A DNA stretch of 64,000 nucleotides from Micromonospora kangleipakensis (GCF_004217615.1 NZ_SHLD01000001.1:5828001-5892000); one strand, 5' to 3'. Positions 16,563 through 24,788 are shown, counted from the stretch's first letter. Notes: a model not told the origin generated them from the letters alone. Made by a program: numbers and translations.

Positions 16563-17114
16563 GTGCGCAGCGGGCGGGAGAGCGGGAAACCGGCGGACGG
16601 CGGATGGTCGTCCCGGGTCGCCCTCACCGTCAACGGTGTCGGCCACGACCTGACGCTGGACAACCGGACCACCCTGCTGGACGCGGTGCGGGAACAACTC
16701 GGCCTGACCGGCAGCAAGAAGGGCTGCGACCACGGCCAGTGCGGCTCGTGCACGGTGCTGCTCGACGGCCGGCGGGTGAAGAGCTGCCTGATCCTCGCGG
16801 TCACCCTGGACGGTCGGAAGGTGACCACCGTGGAGGGACTCGCCGGACCGGACGAGCTCTCCCCGCTCCAGGCCGCCTTCGTCGCCCACGACGCCTTCCA
16901 GTGCGGCTACTGCACCCCCGGCCAGCTCTGTTCCGCCCGCGGCATGCTCGACGAGGTGGCCAGGGACTGGCCCAGCGCGGTGGCCGACGACCTGACCGCG
17001 CCGGTGGAGCTGACCGACGCGGAGGTGCGGGAACGGATGAGCGGCAACCTGTGCCGCTGCGCCGCGTACCCGAACATCGTGACCGCGATCCGCGCGGCGG
17101 CGGCGTCCCGGTGA
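16563..17114 (+). CDS. Aldehyde oxidoreductase [2Fe-2S] subunit (PaoA/CoxS-like)
   Basis: A 183-residue iron-sulfur subunit of the xanthine-oxidase family. The plant-type cluster motif is KKGCDHGQCGSCTVLLDG near residue 54, with a fourth Cys in VKSCLILAV. The second cluster sits in FQCGYCTPGQLCS near residue 117 and GNLCRCAAYPNIV near residue 161. It passes electrons from the molybdenum subunit to FAD. There is no Tat signal, unlike the periplasmic Escherichia coli PaoA, so a cytosolic enzyme is likely. It is the first gene of a three-gene operon; its TGA overlaps the next GTG. Confidence 0.93.
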   Translation: MRSGRESGKPADGGWSSRVALTVNGVGHDLTLDNRTTLLDAVREQLGLTGSKKGCDHGQCGSCTVLLDGRRVKSCLILAVTLDGRKVTTVEGLAGPDELSPLQAAFVAHDAFQCGYCTPGQLCSARGMLDEVARDWPSAVADDLTAPVELTDAEVRERMSGNLCRCAAYPNIVTAIRAAAASR

Positions 17115-18103
17115 GAGCCTTCCGCTACCACCGGCCCGTCGACGTCACGGAGGCGGTCGCGCTGCTCGACGCGGACCCGGAGGCGGCGTACCTCGGCGGC
17201 GGGACCAACCTGGTGGACCTGATGAAGCTCGGCGTGCAACGGCCCGGTCTGCTGGTGGACGTCAGCGGGCTGCCGCTGGACACGGTGGAACCGGGACCGG
17301 ACGGCGGGTTGCGGATCGGCGCCACCACCCGCAACAGCGACCTCGCCGCGCACCCACTGGTGCGGCGGGACTACCCGCTGCTCGCCCGGGCCCTGCTCGC
17401 CGGCGCCTCCGGGCAGCTGCGCAACATGGCCACCACCGCCGGCAACCTGCTGCAACACACCCGGTGCGGCTACTTCCAGGACACCACGAAGGCGTGCAAC
17501 AAGCGGGAGCCCGGCGCCGGCTGCGCGGCGCTGCACGGACAGAACCGCGAGCTGGCCATCCTCGGCTGGTCCGAGCGCTGCGTGGCGACCCACCCGTCGG
17601 ACCTGGCGGTCGCCCTGGTCGCGCTGGACGCCGTGGTGGAGGTACGCGAGCCGGCCGGCCCCCGGGAGGTGCCGCTCACCGAGCTGCACCGGACCCCCGG
17701 CGACCACCCCGAACGGGAGACCACCCTCCCCCGCGGCGCGCTGATCACCGCGGTACGGGTCCGGCCCCTGCCGTTCGCCCGGCGGTCGGAGTACCTGAAG
17801 GTGCGCGACCGGGCCGCGTTCGCGTTCGCGGCCGGCTCGGTGGCGGCGGCGCTCGACCTGGACGGCGACGTGGTCCGGGACGTCCGGCTGGCGTACGGCG
17901 CGGTCGCCCACCGGCCGTGGCGGGCGTACCGGGCGGAGGAGCTGCTGCGCGGCCGGCCGTTCACCGCCGAGCTGGCCGCCCAGGCCGCGAACGCCGAGCT
18001 CGCCGCGGCCCGGCCGTTGCGGCACAACGGGTTCAAGGTGCCGCTGATCCGCAACATCACCGTCCGCGCGCTGACCGGGCTGGCCGGGTCGGTGCGGCCG
18101 TGA
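17111..18103 (+). CDS. Aldehyde oxidoreductase FAD subunit with extra Fe-S ligands (PaoB-like)
   Basis: A 330-residue FAD-binding subunit. AAYLGGGTNLVDLMKLG near residue 23 and GQLRNMATTAGNLLQHTRCGYF (residues ~98-119) are the FAD sites of the CO/xanthine dehydrogenase family. The Cys residues in TRCGYF, KACNKREPGAGC and the following loop match the [4Fe-4S] insertion known in Escherichia coli PaoB. That feature separates Pao-type aldehyde oxidoreductases from plain CoxM. The GTG overlaps the upstream stop as GTGA, and the same overlap links it to the next gene. Confidence 0.9.
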   Translation: MRAFRYHRPVDVTEAVALLDADPEAAYLGGGTNLVDLMKLGVQRPGLLVDVSGLPLDTVEPGPDGGLRIGATTRNSDLAAHPLVRRDYPLLARALLAGASGQLRNMATTAGNLLQHTRCGYFQDTTKACNKREPGAGCAALHGQNRELAILGWSERCVATHPSDLAVALVALDAVVEVREPAGPREVPLTELHRTPGDHPERETTLPRGALITAVRVRPLPFARRSEYLKVRDRAAFAFAAGSVAAALDLDGDVVRDVRLAYGAVAHRPWRAYRAEELLRGRPFTAELAAQAANAELAAARPLRHNGFKVPLIRNITVRALTGLAGSVRP

Positions 18104-20208
18104 GCGCGCCACCGGTCGGCGCGGTCGGCCGGGAACACCCCCGGCTGGAGGGCCGGGACAAGGTCACCGGGGCGGCCCGGTACGCGGTCGAGTACCCGGT
18201 CGAGGACGTCACGTACGGCTGGTCCGTGCCGGCGACCGCGGCCCGCGGCCGGATCGTCCGGGTCGACCCGGCTCCCGCGCTGGCCCTGCCCGGGGTGCTC
18301 GACGTGCTGCACCACGGCAACGCGCCCCGGCTGACACCCGGGGTGGACGCGGACCTGTTCCTGCTCCAGGAGCCGGCCGTGCACTACCGGGGGCAGTTCA
18401 TCGCCGTCGTGGTGGCGGAGACCATCGAGGCCGCCCGGGAGGCGGCCCGGCTCGTCCGGATCGACTACGACACCGAGCCGCACAGCACCGTGCTCTCGGA
18501 ACACCACCCCGGGCTGTACCGGCCGGAGAAGGTCAACCCGAGCTATCCGACGGACACCACCGAGGGCGACTTCGACGCCGGATTCGCGGCGGCCGAGGTC
18601 CGCGTCGACGCCACCTACCGGACCCCGGCCTACCACAACAACCCGATGGAGCCGCACGCCACCACCGCCCGCTGGCAGGACGGGCGGCTGCTCGTGCAGG
18701 ACTCCAACCAGGGCTCCTCCCCGGTGCAGGCGACCCTGGCCGAGCTGTTCGGGCTGCCCCGGGAGGCGGTCCGGGTGGTCGCCGAGCACGTCGGCGGCGG
18801 CTTCGGCAGCAAGGGGTCCGCCAAGGCGGCCGTGGTGCTCGCCGCGCTGGCCGCCCGGCAGGTGGACCGGCCCGTCCGGCTGGCCCTGACCCGGCAGCAG
18901 CTCTTCGGTCCGATCGGCTACCGAACCCCGACCATCCAACGGGTCCGGCTCGGCGCCGACGCCGACGGCCGGATCGCCGCGGTCTGCCACGACGCGATCA
19001 GCCAGACCTCGACACTGACCGAGTTCGCCGAGCAGACCGCCGTCTACACCCGCAGCATGTACGCCGGCCGGCACCGGCGCACCACCCACCGGCTGGTCGG
19101 GCTGGACGTGCCGACCCCGTTCTGGATGCGCGCGCCGGGCGAGTGCCCGGGCGCGTACGCGCTGGAGTCCGCGATGGACGAGCTGGCGACGGCGTGCGGC
19201 GTCGACCCGGTCGAGCTGCGGATCCGGAACGACCCGGCCGTCGATCCCGGCACCGGGCAGCCGTTCAGCAGCCGGAACCTGGCCGCCTGCCTGCGCGAGG
19301 GGGCGCGCCGGTTCGGCTGGGCCGACCGGGACCCGACGCCGGGGGTCCGGCGCGACGGGCGGTGGCTGGTCGGCACCGGGGTGGCGGGCGCCAGCTACCC
19401 GGCCCGGTCCACGGCGGCCGCGGCGGCGGCCACCGCCGCGCCGGACGGCACCTTCGAGGTACGGATCAACGCGACCGACATCGGCACCGGCGCCCGGACG
19501 GCGCTGTGGCAGGTGGCCGCCGACGCGCTGGGCGTACCCGTCGACCGGGTGGTGATCCGGGTCGGCGACAGCGACCTGCCCCCGGCGGGCGTGGCCGGCG
19601 GCTCGATGGGCACCGCCTCGTGGAGCTGGGCGGTCATCCGCGCCGGCGAGGCGCTGCGCGAACGGATCCGCGGGGCTCCCGGCGGTGCGGTGCCGGCCGA
19701 GGGACTGACCGTCGAGGTGAGCACCGCCGACGAGGTCCGCGCGCAACCCGCCCGGCCCCGCTACGCGTACGGCGCCCACTTCGTGCAGGTGCGGGTGGAC
19801 GCTGACACCGGCGAGATCCGGGTGGGGCGGATGCTCGGCGTCTTCACCGCCGGGCGGGTGGTGAACCCGACCACCGCCCGCAGCCAGCTCATCGGCGGCA
19901 TGACGATGGGGCTGTCGATGGCGCTGCACGAGGAGGGCCTGCTCGACGAGCGGTACGGCGACTGGGTCAACCACGACTTCGCCATGTACCACGTCAGCGT
20001 CTGCGCGGACGTGGAGCGGATCGAGGCGTACTGGCTGCCGGAGGAGGACTCCGAGCTGAACCCGGCCGGGGTGAAGGGGATCGGCGAGATCGGCATCGTG
20101 GGCAGCGCCGCGGCGGTCGCCAACGCCGTGTACCACGCGACCGGGGTACGGGTCCGGGACCTGCCCGTCCGGCTCGACAAGCTGCTGGACCGCCCGCCCA
20201 CGCGGTGA
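18100..20208 (+). CDS. Aldehyde oxidoreductase molybdenum-cofactor subunit (PaoC-like)
   Basis: A 702-residue molybdopterin-binding subunit, slightly shorter than Escherichia coli PaoC (about 730). Visible landmarks are RLEGRDKVTGAARY near residue 13, HVGGGFGSKGS near residue 228, FWMRAPGECPGAYALESAMDE near residues 342-362 and VKGIGEIGIVGSAAAVANAV near residue 659, with the catalytic Glu. Family members oxidise aldehydes to acids at a Mo=S centre. The enzyme needs XdhC-type maturation, yet the adjacent xdhC reads as frameshifted. Its stop overlaps a degenerate small gene. Confidence 0.92.
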   Translation: MSAPPVGAVGREHPRLEGRDKVTGAARYAVEYPVEDVTYGWSVPATAARGRIVRVDPAPALALPGVLDVLHHGNAPRLTPGVDADLFLLQEPAVHYRGQFIAVVVAETIEAAREAARLVRIDYDTEPHSTVLSEHHPGLYRPEKVNPSYPTDTTEGDFDAGFAAAEVRVDATYRTPAYHNNPMEPHATTARWQDGRLLVQDSNQGSSPVQATLAELFGLPREAVRVVAEHVGGGFGSKGSAKAAVVLAALAARQVDRPVRLALTRQQLFGPIGYRTPTIQRVRLGADADGRIAAVCHDAISQTSTLTEFAEQTAVYTRSMYAGRHRRTTHRLVGLDVPTPFWMRAPGECPGAYALESAMDELATACGVDPVELRIRNDPAVDPGTGQPFSSRNLAACLREGARRFGWADRDPTPGVRRDGRWLVGTGVAGASYPARSTAAAAAATAAPDGTFEVRINATDIGTGARTALWQVAADALGVPVDRVVIRVGDSDLPPAGVAGGSMGTASWSWAVIRAGEALRERIRGAPGGAVPAEGLTVEVSTADEVRAQPARPRYAYGAHFVQVRVDADTGEIRVGRMLGVFTAGRVVNPTTARSQLIGGMTMGLSMALHEEGLLDERYGDWVNHDFAMYHVSVCADVERIEAYWLPEEDSELNPAGVKGIGEIGIVGSAAAVANAVYHATGVRVRDLPVRLDKLLDRPPTR

Positions 20209-20450
20209 CGGGGCGGTCTCCGGCGGTCACGGCTCGACGGATCGTCGAGTCGGTAGCTGGGCCTGTCCCGGGGCGTTGGCGGCTCGCCACCGTGACTGTT
20301 CTGGGGTTGGAAGCCGACGTGGAATTGATCAGGAACTTCACCGAGGAACAGCTCCGACGCGGCCTGGAGTCGTGGGAGTGGATCGGCGTCAGCGCGAAGA
20401 CACCCTTGTTCACGTCTCCGTTTCGCGGCGATCGGCCGGATGACGTCTGA
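20205..20450 (+). pseudogene. Truncated DUF1851/Tdi1-type immunity-like remnant
   Basis: A GTG-started 81-codon frame overlaps the previous stop (GTGA). From about 20292 it reads VTVLGLEADVELIRNFTEEQ and then WEWIGVSAKTPLFTSPF, which resembles the first third of the DUF1851 / T6SS immunity (Tdi1) fold. That fold normally continues with GDVFF and another ~80 residues. Here it collapses into unrelated codons after TSPF. I infer a 3'-truncated immunity gene marking the edge of the accessory island. A free-standing short protein is less likely. Confidence 0.45.
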
Positions 20451-21163
20451 CTGTGCCCAGCCGGCCACGCATGAGTGCCTGGCGGAGCAGGCCCGCCGGC
20501 GGATGTTCCGGCCACGGACAACCCTGAGCAGATCGCCGATCAGATCCGCCAGACGCTCACCGCCGCCGGCTTCACCGACATCGTCGTACGACCAGCCGGG
20601 CCAACGGACCCGGCACCCCGGCACGCCATCGTCTACGCCGTATCGGCGGGCGCCGGTTGCGTGGTGGGCTGGGGCAGCGGGCAGCAGCAAGTGCTCGGTG
20701 CCTTGCCGGGCGGCCATGCCTCGCCTGAACAGCCGTTCAACGACAAGACGGCGTATCCATCGATCGGATATCCCTCGGACCTTGGTGGGAACGGCGGGAT
20801 TCGAACCTTCGACCCCTTGACCCCTAGCTCATGGCAGAGCGGTCCGGTGAAGGCGGATGCGACGTAGGCCGGCACGCAACGGATCGGCATAGCCGCTTGC
20901 GGTCAGGTGGGTTGCTGTACTTGGCTGCTGTACGCCAAGTGTCTGCGTCTACTCGCCTGTCTCGTCTCGGCAGTGGCGACGCTGACCTGCGCCTTCACTC
21001 CTTGCCTTCCCAGACACTCCGTCCGGCTCTTTGGGCCAGGGCACTGGAAACAACGGTCCCTTGGCTGTCGTCAATCCCGGCTCTCGAGGCGTTGTCGACC
21101 CGCGGCGTCCAGCAGCGTAACGAGGTCGACGGAGGCGCCTAAGGTGTGGTGGCGGTCGCTAAG
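20451..21163. other. Gene-free junk at the island edge
   Basis: There is no complete gene. Around 20510-20670 on the plus strand a coding-like stretch contains DQIRQTLTAAGFTDIVVRP and HAIVYAVSAGAGCVVG, but it has no start and no recognisable family. tRNA-like scraps follow at 20783-20862. The rest shows no supported feature. Confidence 0.4.
20783..20812 (-). other. Degenerate tRNA 3'-end scrap
   Basis: On the minus strand GGTTCGAATCCC is followed by GCCGTTCCCACCA, giving a T-loop, seven acceptor-like bases, a discriminator and CCA. The T-stem pairs at only three of five positions and no 5' half precedes it. On the plus strand just beside it (20815-20862) a D-arm-like TAGCTCATGGCAGAGC and a pairing arm with loop GTGAAGG are seen. 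Confidence 0.35.
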
Positions 21164-21604
21164 CTAAGCCGGCGGCGAATCGCCGAGGTTGCGGAAGACC
21201 TCGCCGCAGACGTCGACGCAGTGCGCCAGCACCACGTCGGCGGTGAGCACCCCGGTCGTGGTGAACAGGAAGACCTCGCGGTCGACGCGTTCGACCGACT
21301 CGGTCCACGGCGCGGCCGTCAGCACCTGCTCGAAGACGTCGCTGCCGGGATAGGACAGGTCGAAGACGGACAGCATCCCGTCGTCGAAGCTGCAGGTCCA
21401 CTCCCGGCCGTCTTTCGTGGCGACCGACAGATAGTCCGGCAGATCCTCCAGCGCGGGGTCCTGCGGCAGGCGCGCGGCGGCCTCGGTCACCGCGGGCAGC
21501 CGGGCCACAGCCTCGCCGGGGAAGATGTCCCAGCCGGTGCTGCTGCGCTGCGGCTCGACACCGTCGACCGCATAGGCAGGGCGGGAGCGTCGCAACCGGC
21601 TCAT
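21164..21604 (-). CDS. Hypothetical acidic protein (possible immunity protein)
   Basis: A 146-residue protein starting MSRLRRSRPAYAVDG. After a basic start it is acidic and aromatic, with DYLSVATKDGREWTCSFDDG in the middle and a hydrophobic VLTADVVLAHCVDVCGEVF end. I do not recognise the family. It lies directly downstream of a C-terminal protein scrap on the same strand, an arrangement seen for immunity genes behind polymorphic-toxin tips. That role is inference from context only. Confidence 0.45.
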   Translation of the reverse strand: MSRLRRSRPAYAVDGVEPQRSSTGWDIFPGEAVARLPAVTEAAARLPQDPALEDLPDYLSVATKDGREWTCSFDDGMLSVFDLSYPGSDVFEQVLTAAPWTESVERVDREVFLFTTTGVLTADVVLAHCVDVCGEVFRNLGDSPPA

Positions 21605-21662
21605 GACTCTCACTATCGGGTAAGGGGGCCCGGTGTCGCCACCGGGCCCCACACGGAAGGGA

Positions 21663-21870
21663 TCAGGGCCAGAAGGAACCGTTCGACGAGTAGAGCTTGA
21701 ACGGGATCCGGTTGCGGCGCAGGCAGCCCAGCAGATCCTGCGGGACGTCCAGCGACCCGTTGGCGTGCGGCAGGAAGTGCCACAGCACCTCGGCCACCTG
21801 CCGCGTGTCGAGCAGATGCCGGTCCTGGTCACACTGCTTGAGGTAGTGGCCCGGGTAAGGCGAACTGCTG
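21663..21870 (-). pseudogene. C-terminal fragment of an unidentified protein (toxin tip?)
   Basis: A coding-like minus-strand stretch without a start reads HYLKQCDQDRHLLDTRQVAE, then VLWHFLPHANGSL, DVPQDLLGCLRRNRIPFKLY and ends SSNGSFWP at the stop (21663-21665). Codon use is like a real gene. It ends 59 bases before the next gene on the strand. The upstream part is gone, replaced by the methionine aminopeptidase gene, so it is a remnant. Confidence 0.45.
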
Positions 21871-21898
21871 GGAGCGGGGAACGCGGATGGCTGTCACC

Positions 21899-22684
21899 TC
21901 ACGGTTGTGCCTGCTTCGGCAAGGTGAGAACTTCGCCTCCGTCGTTGGTGATAGCGATCGTGTGCTCACTGTGCGCTGTCCGGCAGCCTGTCGCGCTTCG
22001 GAGTGTCCAGCCATCGGCATCGGTGACGAGCTCGGCGGTGTCCGCCATGACCCATGGCTCCAATGCCAGCAGCAGCCCAGGGCGCAGCCTGTATCCGCGA
22101 CCGGGCCGCCCCGTGTTTGGGACGTGCGGGTCCTGGTGCATCGTCGATCCGACGCCATGACCGCCGAACTCGGTGTTGATCGGATATCCCGCCTCGCTGA
22201 GGACCGCGCCAATGGCATGGGAGATGTCACCGATGCGAGCCCCCGGTCCGGCCGCGGCTATCCCTGCGCTCAATGCGCGCTCGGTCGCGCTGATCATCGC
22301 GACGCTCTCCGGGGGCTTCGAGTCGCCCACAATGAAGCTGATGGCGGAGTCAGCGACAACTCCGCCTTTGGAGACAGCGAGGTCGAGCGTCAGCAGGTCG
22401 CCATTGGCAAGCGTGTAGTCGTATGGCAGTCCGTGGAGCACGGCGTCGTTGACTGACGTGCAGATGTAGTGGCCGAATGGCCCGCGTCCGAAGGATGGCT
22501 CGTAGTCGACGTAGCAGGACTGCGCTCCGGCCTCGGTGATCATGGCCTGGGCCCACCGGTTGATGTCTCGAAGGTTTGTACCGACTGTGCTGCGGCTCTC
22601 CAGGGTCCGCAATATGCCAGCGACCAGGGCGCCTGCGTCCTTCGCTCGTGGCAGTTCGGTGAGGAGGTTCAGGATCTCGATCAT
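21899..22684 (-). CDS. map: Type I methionine aminopeptidase (accessory copy)
   Basis: A 261-residue peptidase of family M24A. The five metal ligands appear in order: LTLDLAVSKGGVVADSA (two Asp), GHGVGSTMHQDPHVPN (His), LLALEPWVM (Glu) and RTAHSEHTIAI (Glu). The enzyme removes initiator Met from new proteins. It sits among mobile debris rather than next to secY/adk/infA, so it is an accessory copy. The ATG at 22684 is favoured; an in-frame start at 22708 is possible. A divergent XRE regulator begins 67 bases away. Confidence 0.9.
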   Translation of the reverse strand: MIEILNLLTELPRAKDAGALVAGILRTLESRSTVGTNLRDINRWAQAMITEAGAQSCYVDYEPSFGRGPFGHYICTSVNDAVLHGLPYDYTLANGDLLTLDLAVSKGGVVADSAISFIVGDSKPPESVAMISATERALSAGIAAAGPGARIGDISHAIGAVLSEAGYPINTEFGGHGVGSTMHQDPHVPNTGRPGRGYRLRPGLLLALEPWVMADTAELVTDADGWTLRSATGCRTAHSEHTIAITNDGGEVLTLPKQAQP

Positions 22685-22712
22685 GCGGCGCCTAACTCGT
22701 ACAGCCAATAAG

Positions 22713-22734
22713 TATCCCGGCCATATTATCCCGG
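22713..22734. promoter_or_regulatory. Tandem 8-bp repeats in the map/XRE divergent promoter
   Basis: TATCCCGG occurs at 22713-22720 and again at 22727-22734, a 14-base period. An AT-rich TACTAGAAT follows just before the XRE start. The repeat is a plausible operator for the XRE protein. Confidence 0.45.
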
Positions 22735-22750
22735 TACTAGAATCGGAGCC

Positions 22751-23053
22751 ATGGTTAGGTTGCCGCTCACTCCCGCAGAGGTCGAGCGCGGACAGCGCCT
22801 CGGCGCCCTCCTGCGTCGAGCCAGGGGGGAGCGTTCGATGCTCGGTACCGCGCTGGACGCAGGTGTCTCGCCGGAGACTCTTCGGAAGATCGAGTCCGGT
22901 CGCGTAGCCACCCCTGCCTTCCCGACCATCGCTGCGATCGCCGACGTCCTCGGCCTTTCCCTCGATGCAGTGTGGTCGGAGATCAACCAGTCAGACGGCG
23001 GGGTCGAACTCGCAAGATCAGGTCGCAACGCAGGTGAGCGGTTGGCCTCGTAA
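22751..23053 (+). CDS. XRE-family transcriptional regulator
   Basis: A 100-residue protein. An N-terminal stretch is followed by a helix-turn-helix: LGALLRRARGERSML, then TALDAGVSPETLRKIESGR (recognition helix near residues 41-50) and PTIAAIADVLGLSLDAVWSEI. It is a one-domain Cro/CI-type DNA-binding protein. It is divergent from the methionine aminopeptidase and separated by a short region with a tandem repeat, so it probably controls that gene and itself. The ATG at 22751 is 10-15 bases from a -10-like element, suggesting a very short leader. Confidence 0.88.
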   Translation: MVRLPLTPAEVERGQRLGALLRRARGERSMLGTALDAGVSPETLRKIESGRVATPAFPTIAAIADVLGLSLDAVWSEINQSDGGVELARSGRNAGERLAS

Positions 23054-23137
23054 GTCTCGACCCCGCAGCTCCGTTGCAGTTGCCGACGATAGAAACAGCT
23101 GGGCGCGGTTCTCAACCAACGTCCCCGGCCAGTACAG

Positions 23138-24650
23138 CTAGTGCGGTGTCCACTAACGTTCACCGGGTTTGCGGTGGGTGTTGTGGATCCTCGCCTGTTG
23201 GGCGAGCGACTCCCCACCGGGTGGTGGGGCGGGCCTCCGCGGGCCAACTGATCCTCGCGCCGCCCAGGCTGGGCGGCGGGGGTCACGTCGGGACCGGCCG
23301 GCACCGGGCAGATGCCGACCGGCTCGACGGTGCGTGACCACCTCCGGCAGCACAACAGCTGCCGGGGTGGTGGATCCGCCGCCCGGAACACGGGTGGCGA
23401 TGCTGGCCGCCGCAACGAGGTCGCGGTGCCCGGAAAATGCGCAGTGCGGGCAGGACAACGTCCGCCCACGAGGCTTCGATACCCGCATTCGGCAGGCGGG
23501 GCAGGTCGACGACGTGTCACGCTCGTCGACCAGCCGAACACTGATACCGGCGAGGGTGGCCTTGTCAGTGAGGACCTGCAGGAGCCGGCCGATCTGCCAC
23601 TGCCGCAACCGCAGGTTGTGCCGCCGCCCCGCAGGAAGGTCCAACACCCCACGGGGGTCGCCGACGTGCAACACACCGACACGCTGATCCACCGCCCACG
23701 AGATCACGTTGCGGGCGGCCTCGTGCTGGGCCTGCCGCACCCGCCGCCGGTGCCGGCCCTCCACCAGGCGGACCCGACGCCGGTACTGCCGCCACCGCCG
23801 GGATCCCATCTGGCCCGGCTTCGGTGCCCGGCGTGAGACGGCGCGGCGGCGGGATTTGGTGTCGGCCAGGTGCATGCGGTGCTCGGCGCGGATCGCCCGC
23901 CCCGACACCAGCAACCCCTCCCCGTCCGGGCCGGCCAGCGCATACGGGTGGATGATCCCCAGGTCCACCCCCGCCACCCTGCCGGGGTCCCGTTGCTCAC
24001 CGGGCGGGTAGACCGCCACCGGCACCTCAGCGGTCACGTCCAGGAACAGCCGGCCACCCTCACACAGCAGGGTGACCGACCGGACCTGCTCGACCGGATA
24101 CGGCACCTCCCGCGCCAGACGCACCCACAACGCCGACGTGCCCTTCGCGGTCCGGATCCGCACCCGACGCCCGTCCAGGGTGAACGTGCCGTGATACCAG
24201 CGCACCGGTACCAACCCCCGCCGCCGACGCGGGAACCGCGCCGACACGTCACCCGCGCTCCGACGCTTCGCCGCCGCGAACCACGCATCCGAAAACCGGC
24301 GCAACACCGACCGCGCCCCCGTGGAATCCAGCTCGGCGAACGTGCCCGGCCCCGACGCCGCCAACTCCCGACACAACTCCTGATAACCAGACAGGGGTAC
24401 GTCCCGGCGGCGGCGCCGCCACCCGTTGACCTCCAACACGCACGCCCATACATCACCGGCCGAGCGCAGCAGCCCGAAACAACGGCGCCGCTGCCCGGGC
24501 GTCACCCGCAACGCGACGCCCGCGGTGCGATGCACGACCCCGCGGGGCGGCGGGATCCCGACGACGAGGCACGAACCGAAGCCAACACCACACCTACGAC
24601 ATTTCCCCAACCCCGAACAACCCGGCCAACGTTTGTGGACACGGCACTAG
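23138..24650. mobile_element. TnpB element bounded by 32-bp imperfect terminal inverted repeats
   Basis: The left end (23138-23169) and the reverse complement of the right end (24619-24650) both begin CTAGTGC, share GTGTCCAC and AACGTT and end CCGGGTT. They match at 28 of 32 positions. Between them lies only tnpB. CTAG at each tip could be part of the repeats or a 4-bp target duplication. Length is about 1.5 kb. IS605-family elements normally lack terminal inverted repeats, so the ends may belong to another transposon type. Confidence 0.7.
23153..24535 (-). CDS. tnpB: TnpB-family protein (RuvC-like, zinc ribbon)
   Basis: A 460-residue OrfB/TnpB-family protein. RuvC-I is VAGVDLGIIHPYALAG near residue 222. 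The zinc ribbon is CPACRMR...CPHC near residue 380, followed by GHRDLVAAASIATR (RuvC-III Asp). At the RuvC-II position, where most TnpBs have a Glu in IVVEDL, this protein reads LHVGDPRGVLDL, so the acidic residue is displaced or absent. The TAG stop (23153-23155) falls inside the left terminal repeat. The GTG at 24535 is the likely start. No tnpA is present; mobility would need a helper. Confidence 0.85.
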   Translation of the reverse strand: MHRTAGVALRVTPGQRRRCFGLLRSAGDVWACVLEVNGWRRRRRDVPLSGYQELCRELAASGPGTFAELDSTGARSVLRRFSDAWFAAAKRRSAGDVSARFPRRRRGLVPVRWYHGTFTLDGRRVRIRTAKGTSALWVRLAREVPYPVEQVRSVTLLCEGGRLFLDVTAEVPVAVYPPGEQRDPGRVAGVDLGIIHPYALAGPDGEGLLVSGRAIRAEHRMHLADTKSRRRAVSRRAPKPGQMGSRRWRQYRRRVRLVEGRHRRRVRQAQHEAARNVISWAVDQRVGVLHVGDPRGVLDLPAGRRHNLRLRQWQIGRLLQVLTDKATLAGISVRLVDERDTSSTCPACRMRVSKPRGRTLSCPHCAFSGHRDLVAAASIATRVPGGGSTTPAAVVLPEVVTHRRAGRHLPGAGRSRRDPRRPAWAARGSVGPRRPAPPPGGESLAQQARIHNTHRKPGER

Positions 24651-24730
24651 CGCTGAAATCCGGTGCGGGGCCGGCAGTGCACGACACCTTGGCCCGCACC
24701 TGATGCCTTCCGCCTCAGAGGTGCTTGCGC

Positions 24731-24788
24731 TGGTGGGCCGCCAGGGACTCGAACCCTGAACCCCTCTGGCAAAGCCTCGATCATCTGC
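24731..24788 (-). other. Orphan tRNA 3' half cut by the IS256 element
   Basis: On the minus strand CAGGG-TTCGAGT-CCCTG forms a perfect 5-bp T-arm, followed by GCGGCCC, discriminator A and CCA (24731-24741 reversed). Upstream sequence runs GGCTTTGCCAGAGGGGTT and then meets the IS256 end at 24795. No 5' half is found on the other side of the IS. It looks like a phage or island attachment-site scrap. Confidence 0.5.

Noticed and set aside
20783..20862. A complete tRNA gene
   Set aside because: The two halves lie on opposite strands, and the T-stem of the minus-strand piece pairs poorly.
20475..20867. A 130-codon plus-strand protein
   Set aside because: Only the first part looks coding; the rest runs across the tRNA scrap and has no family resemblance.
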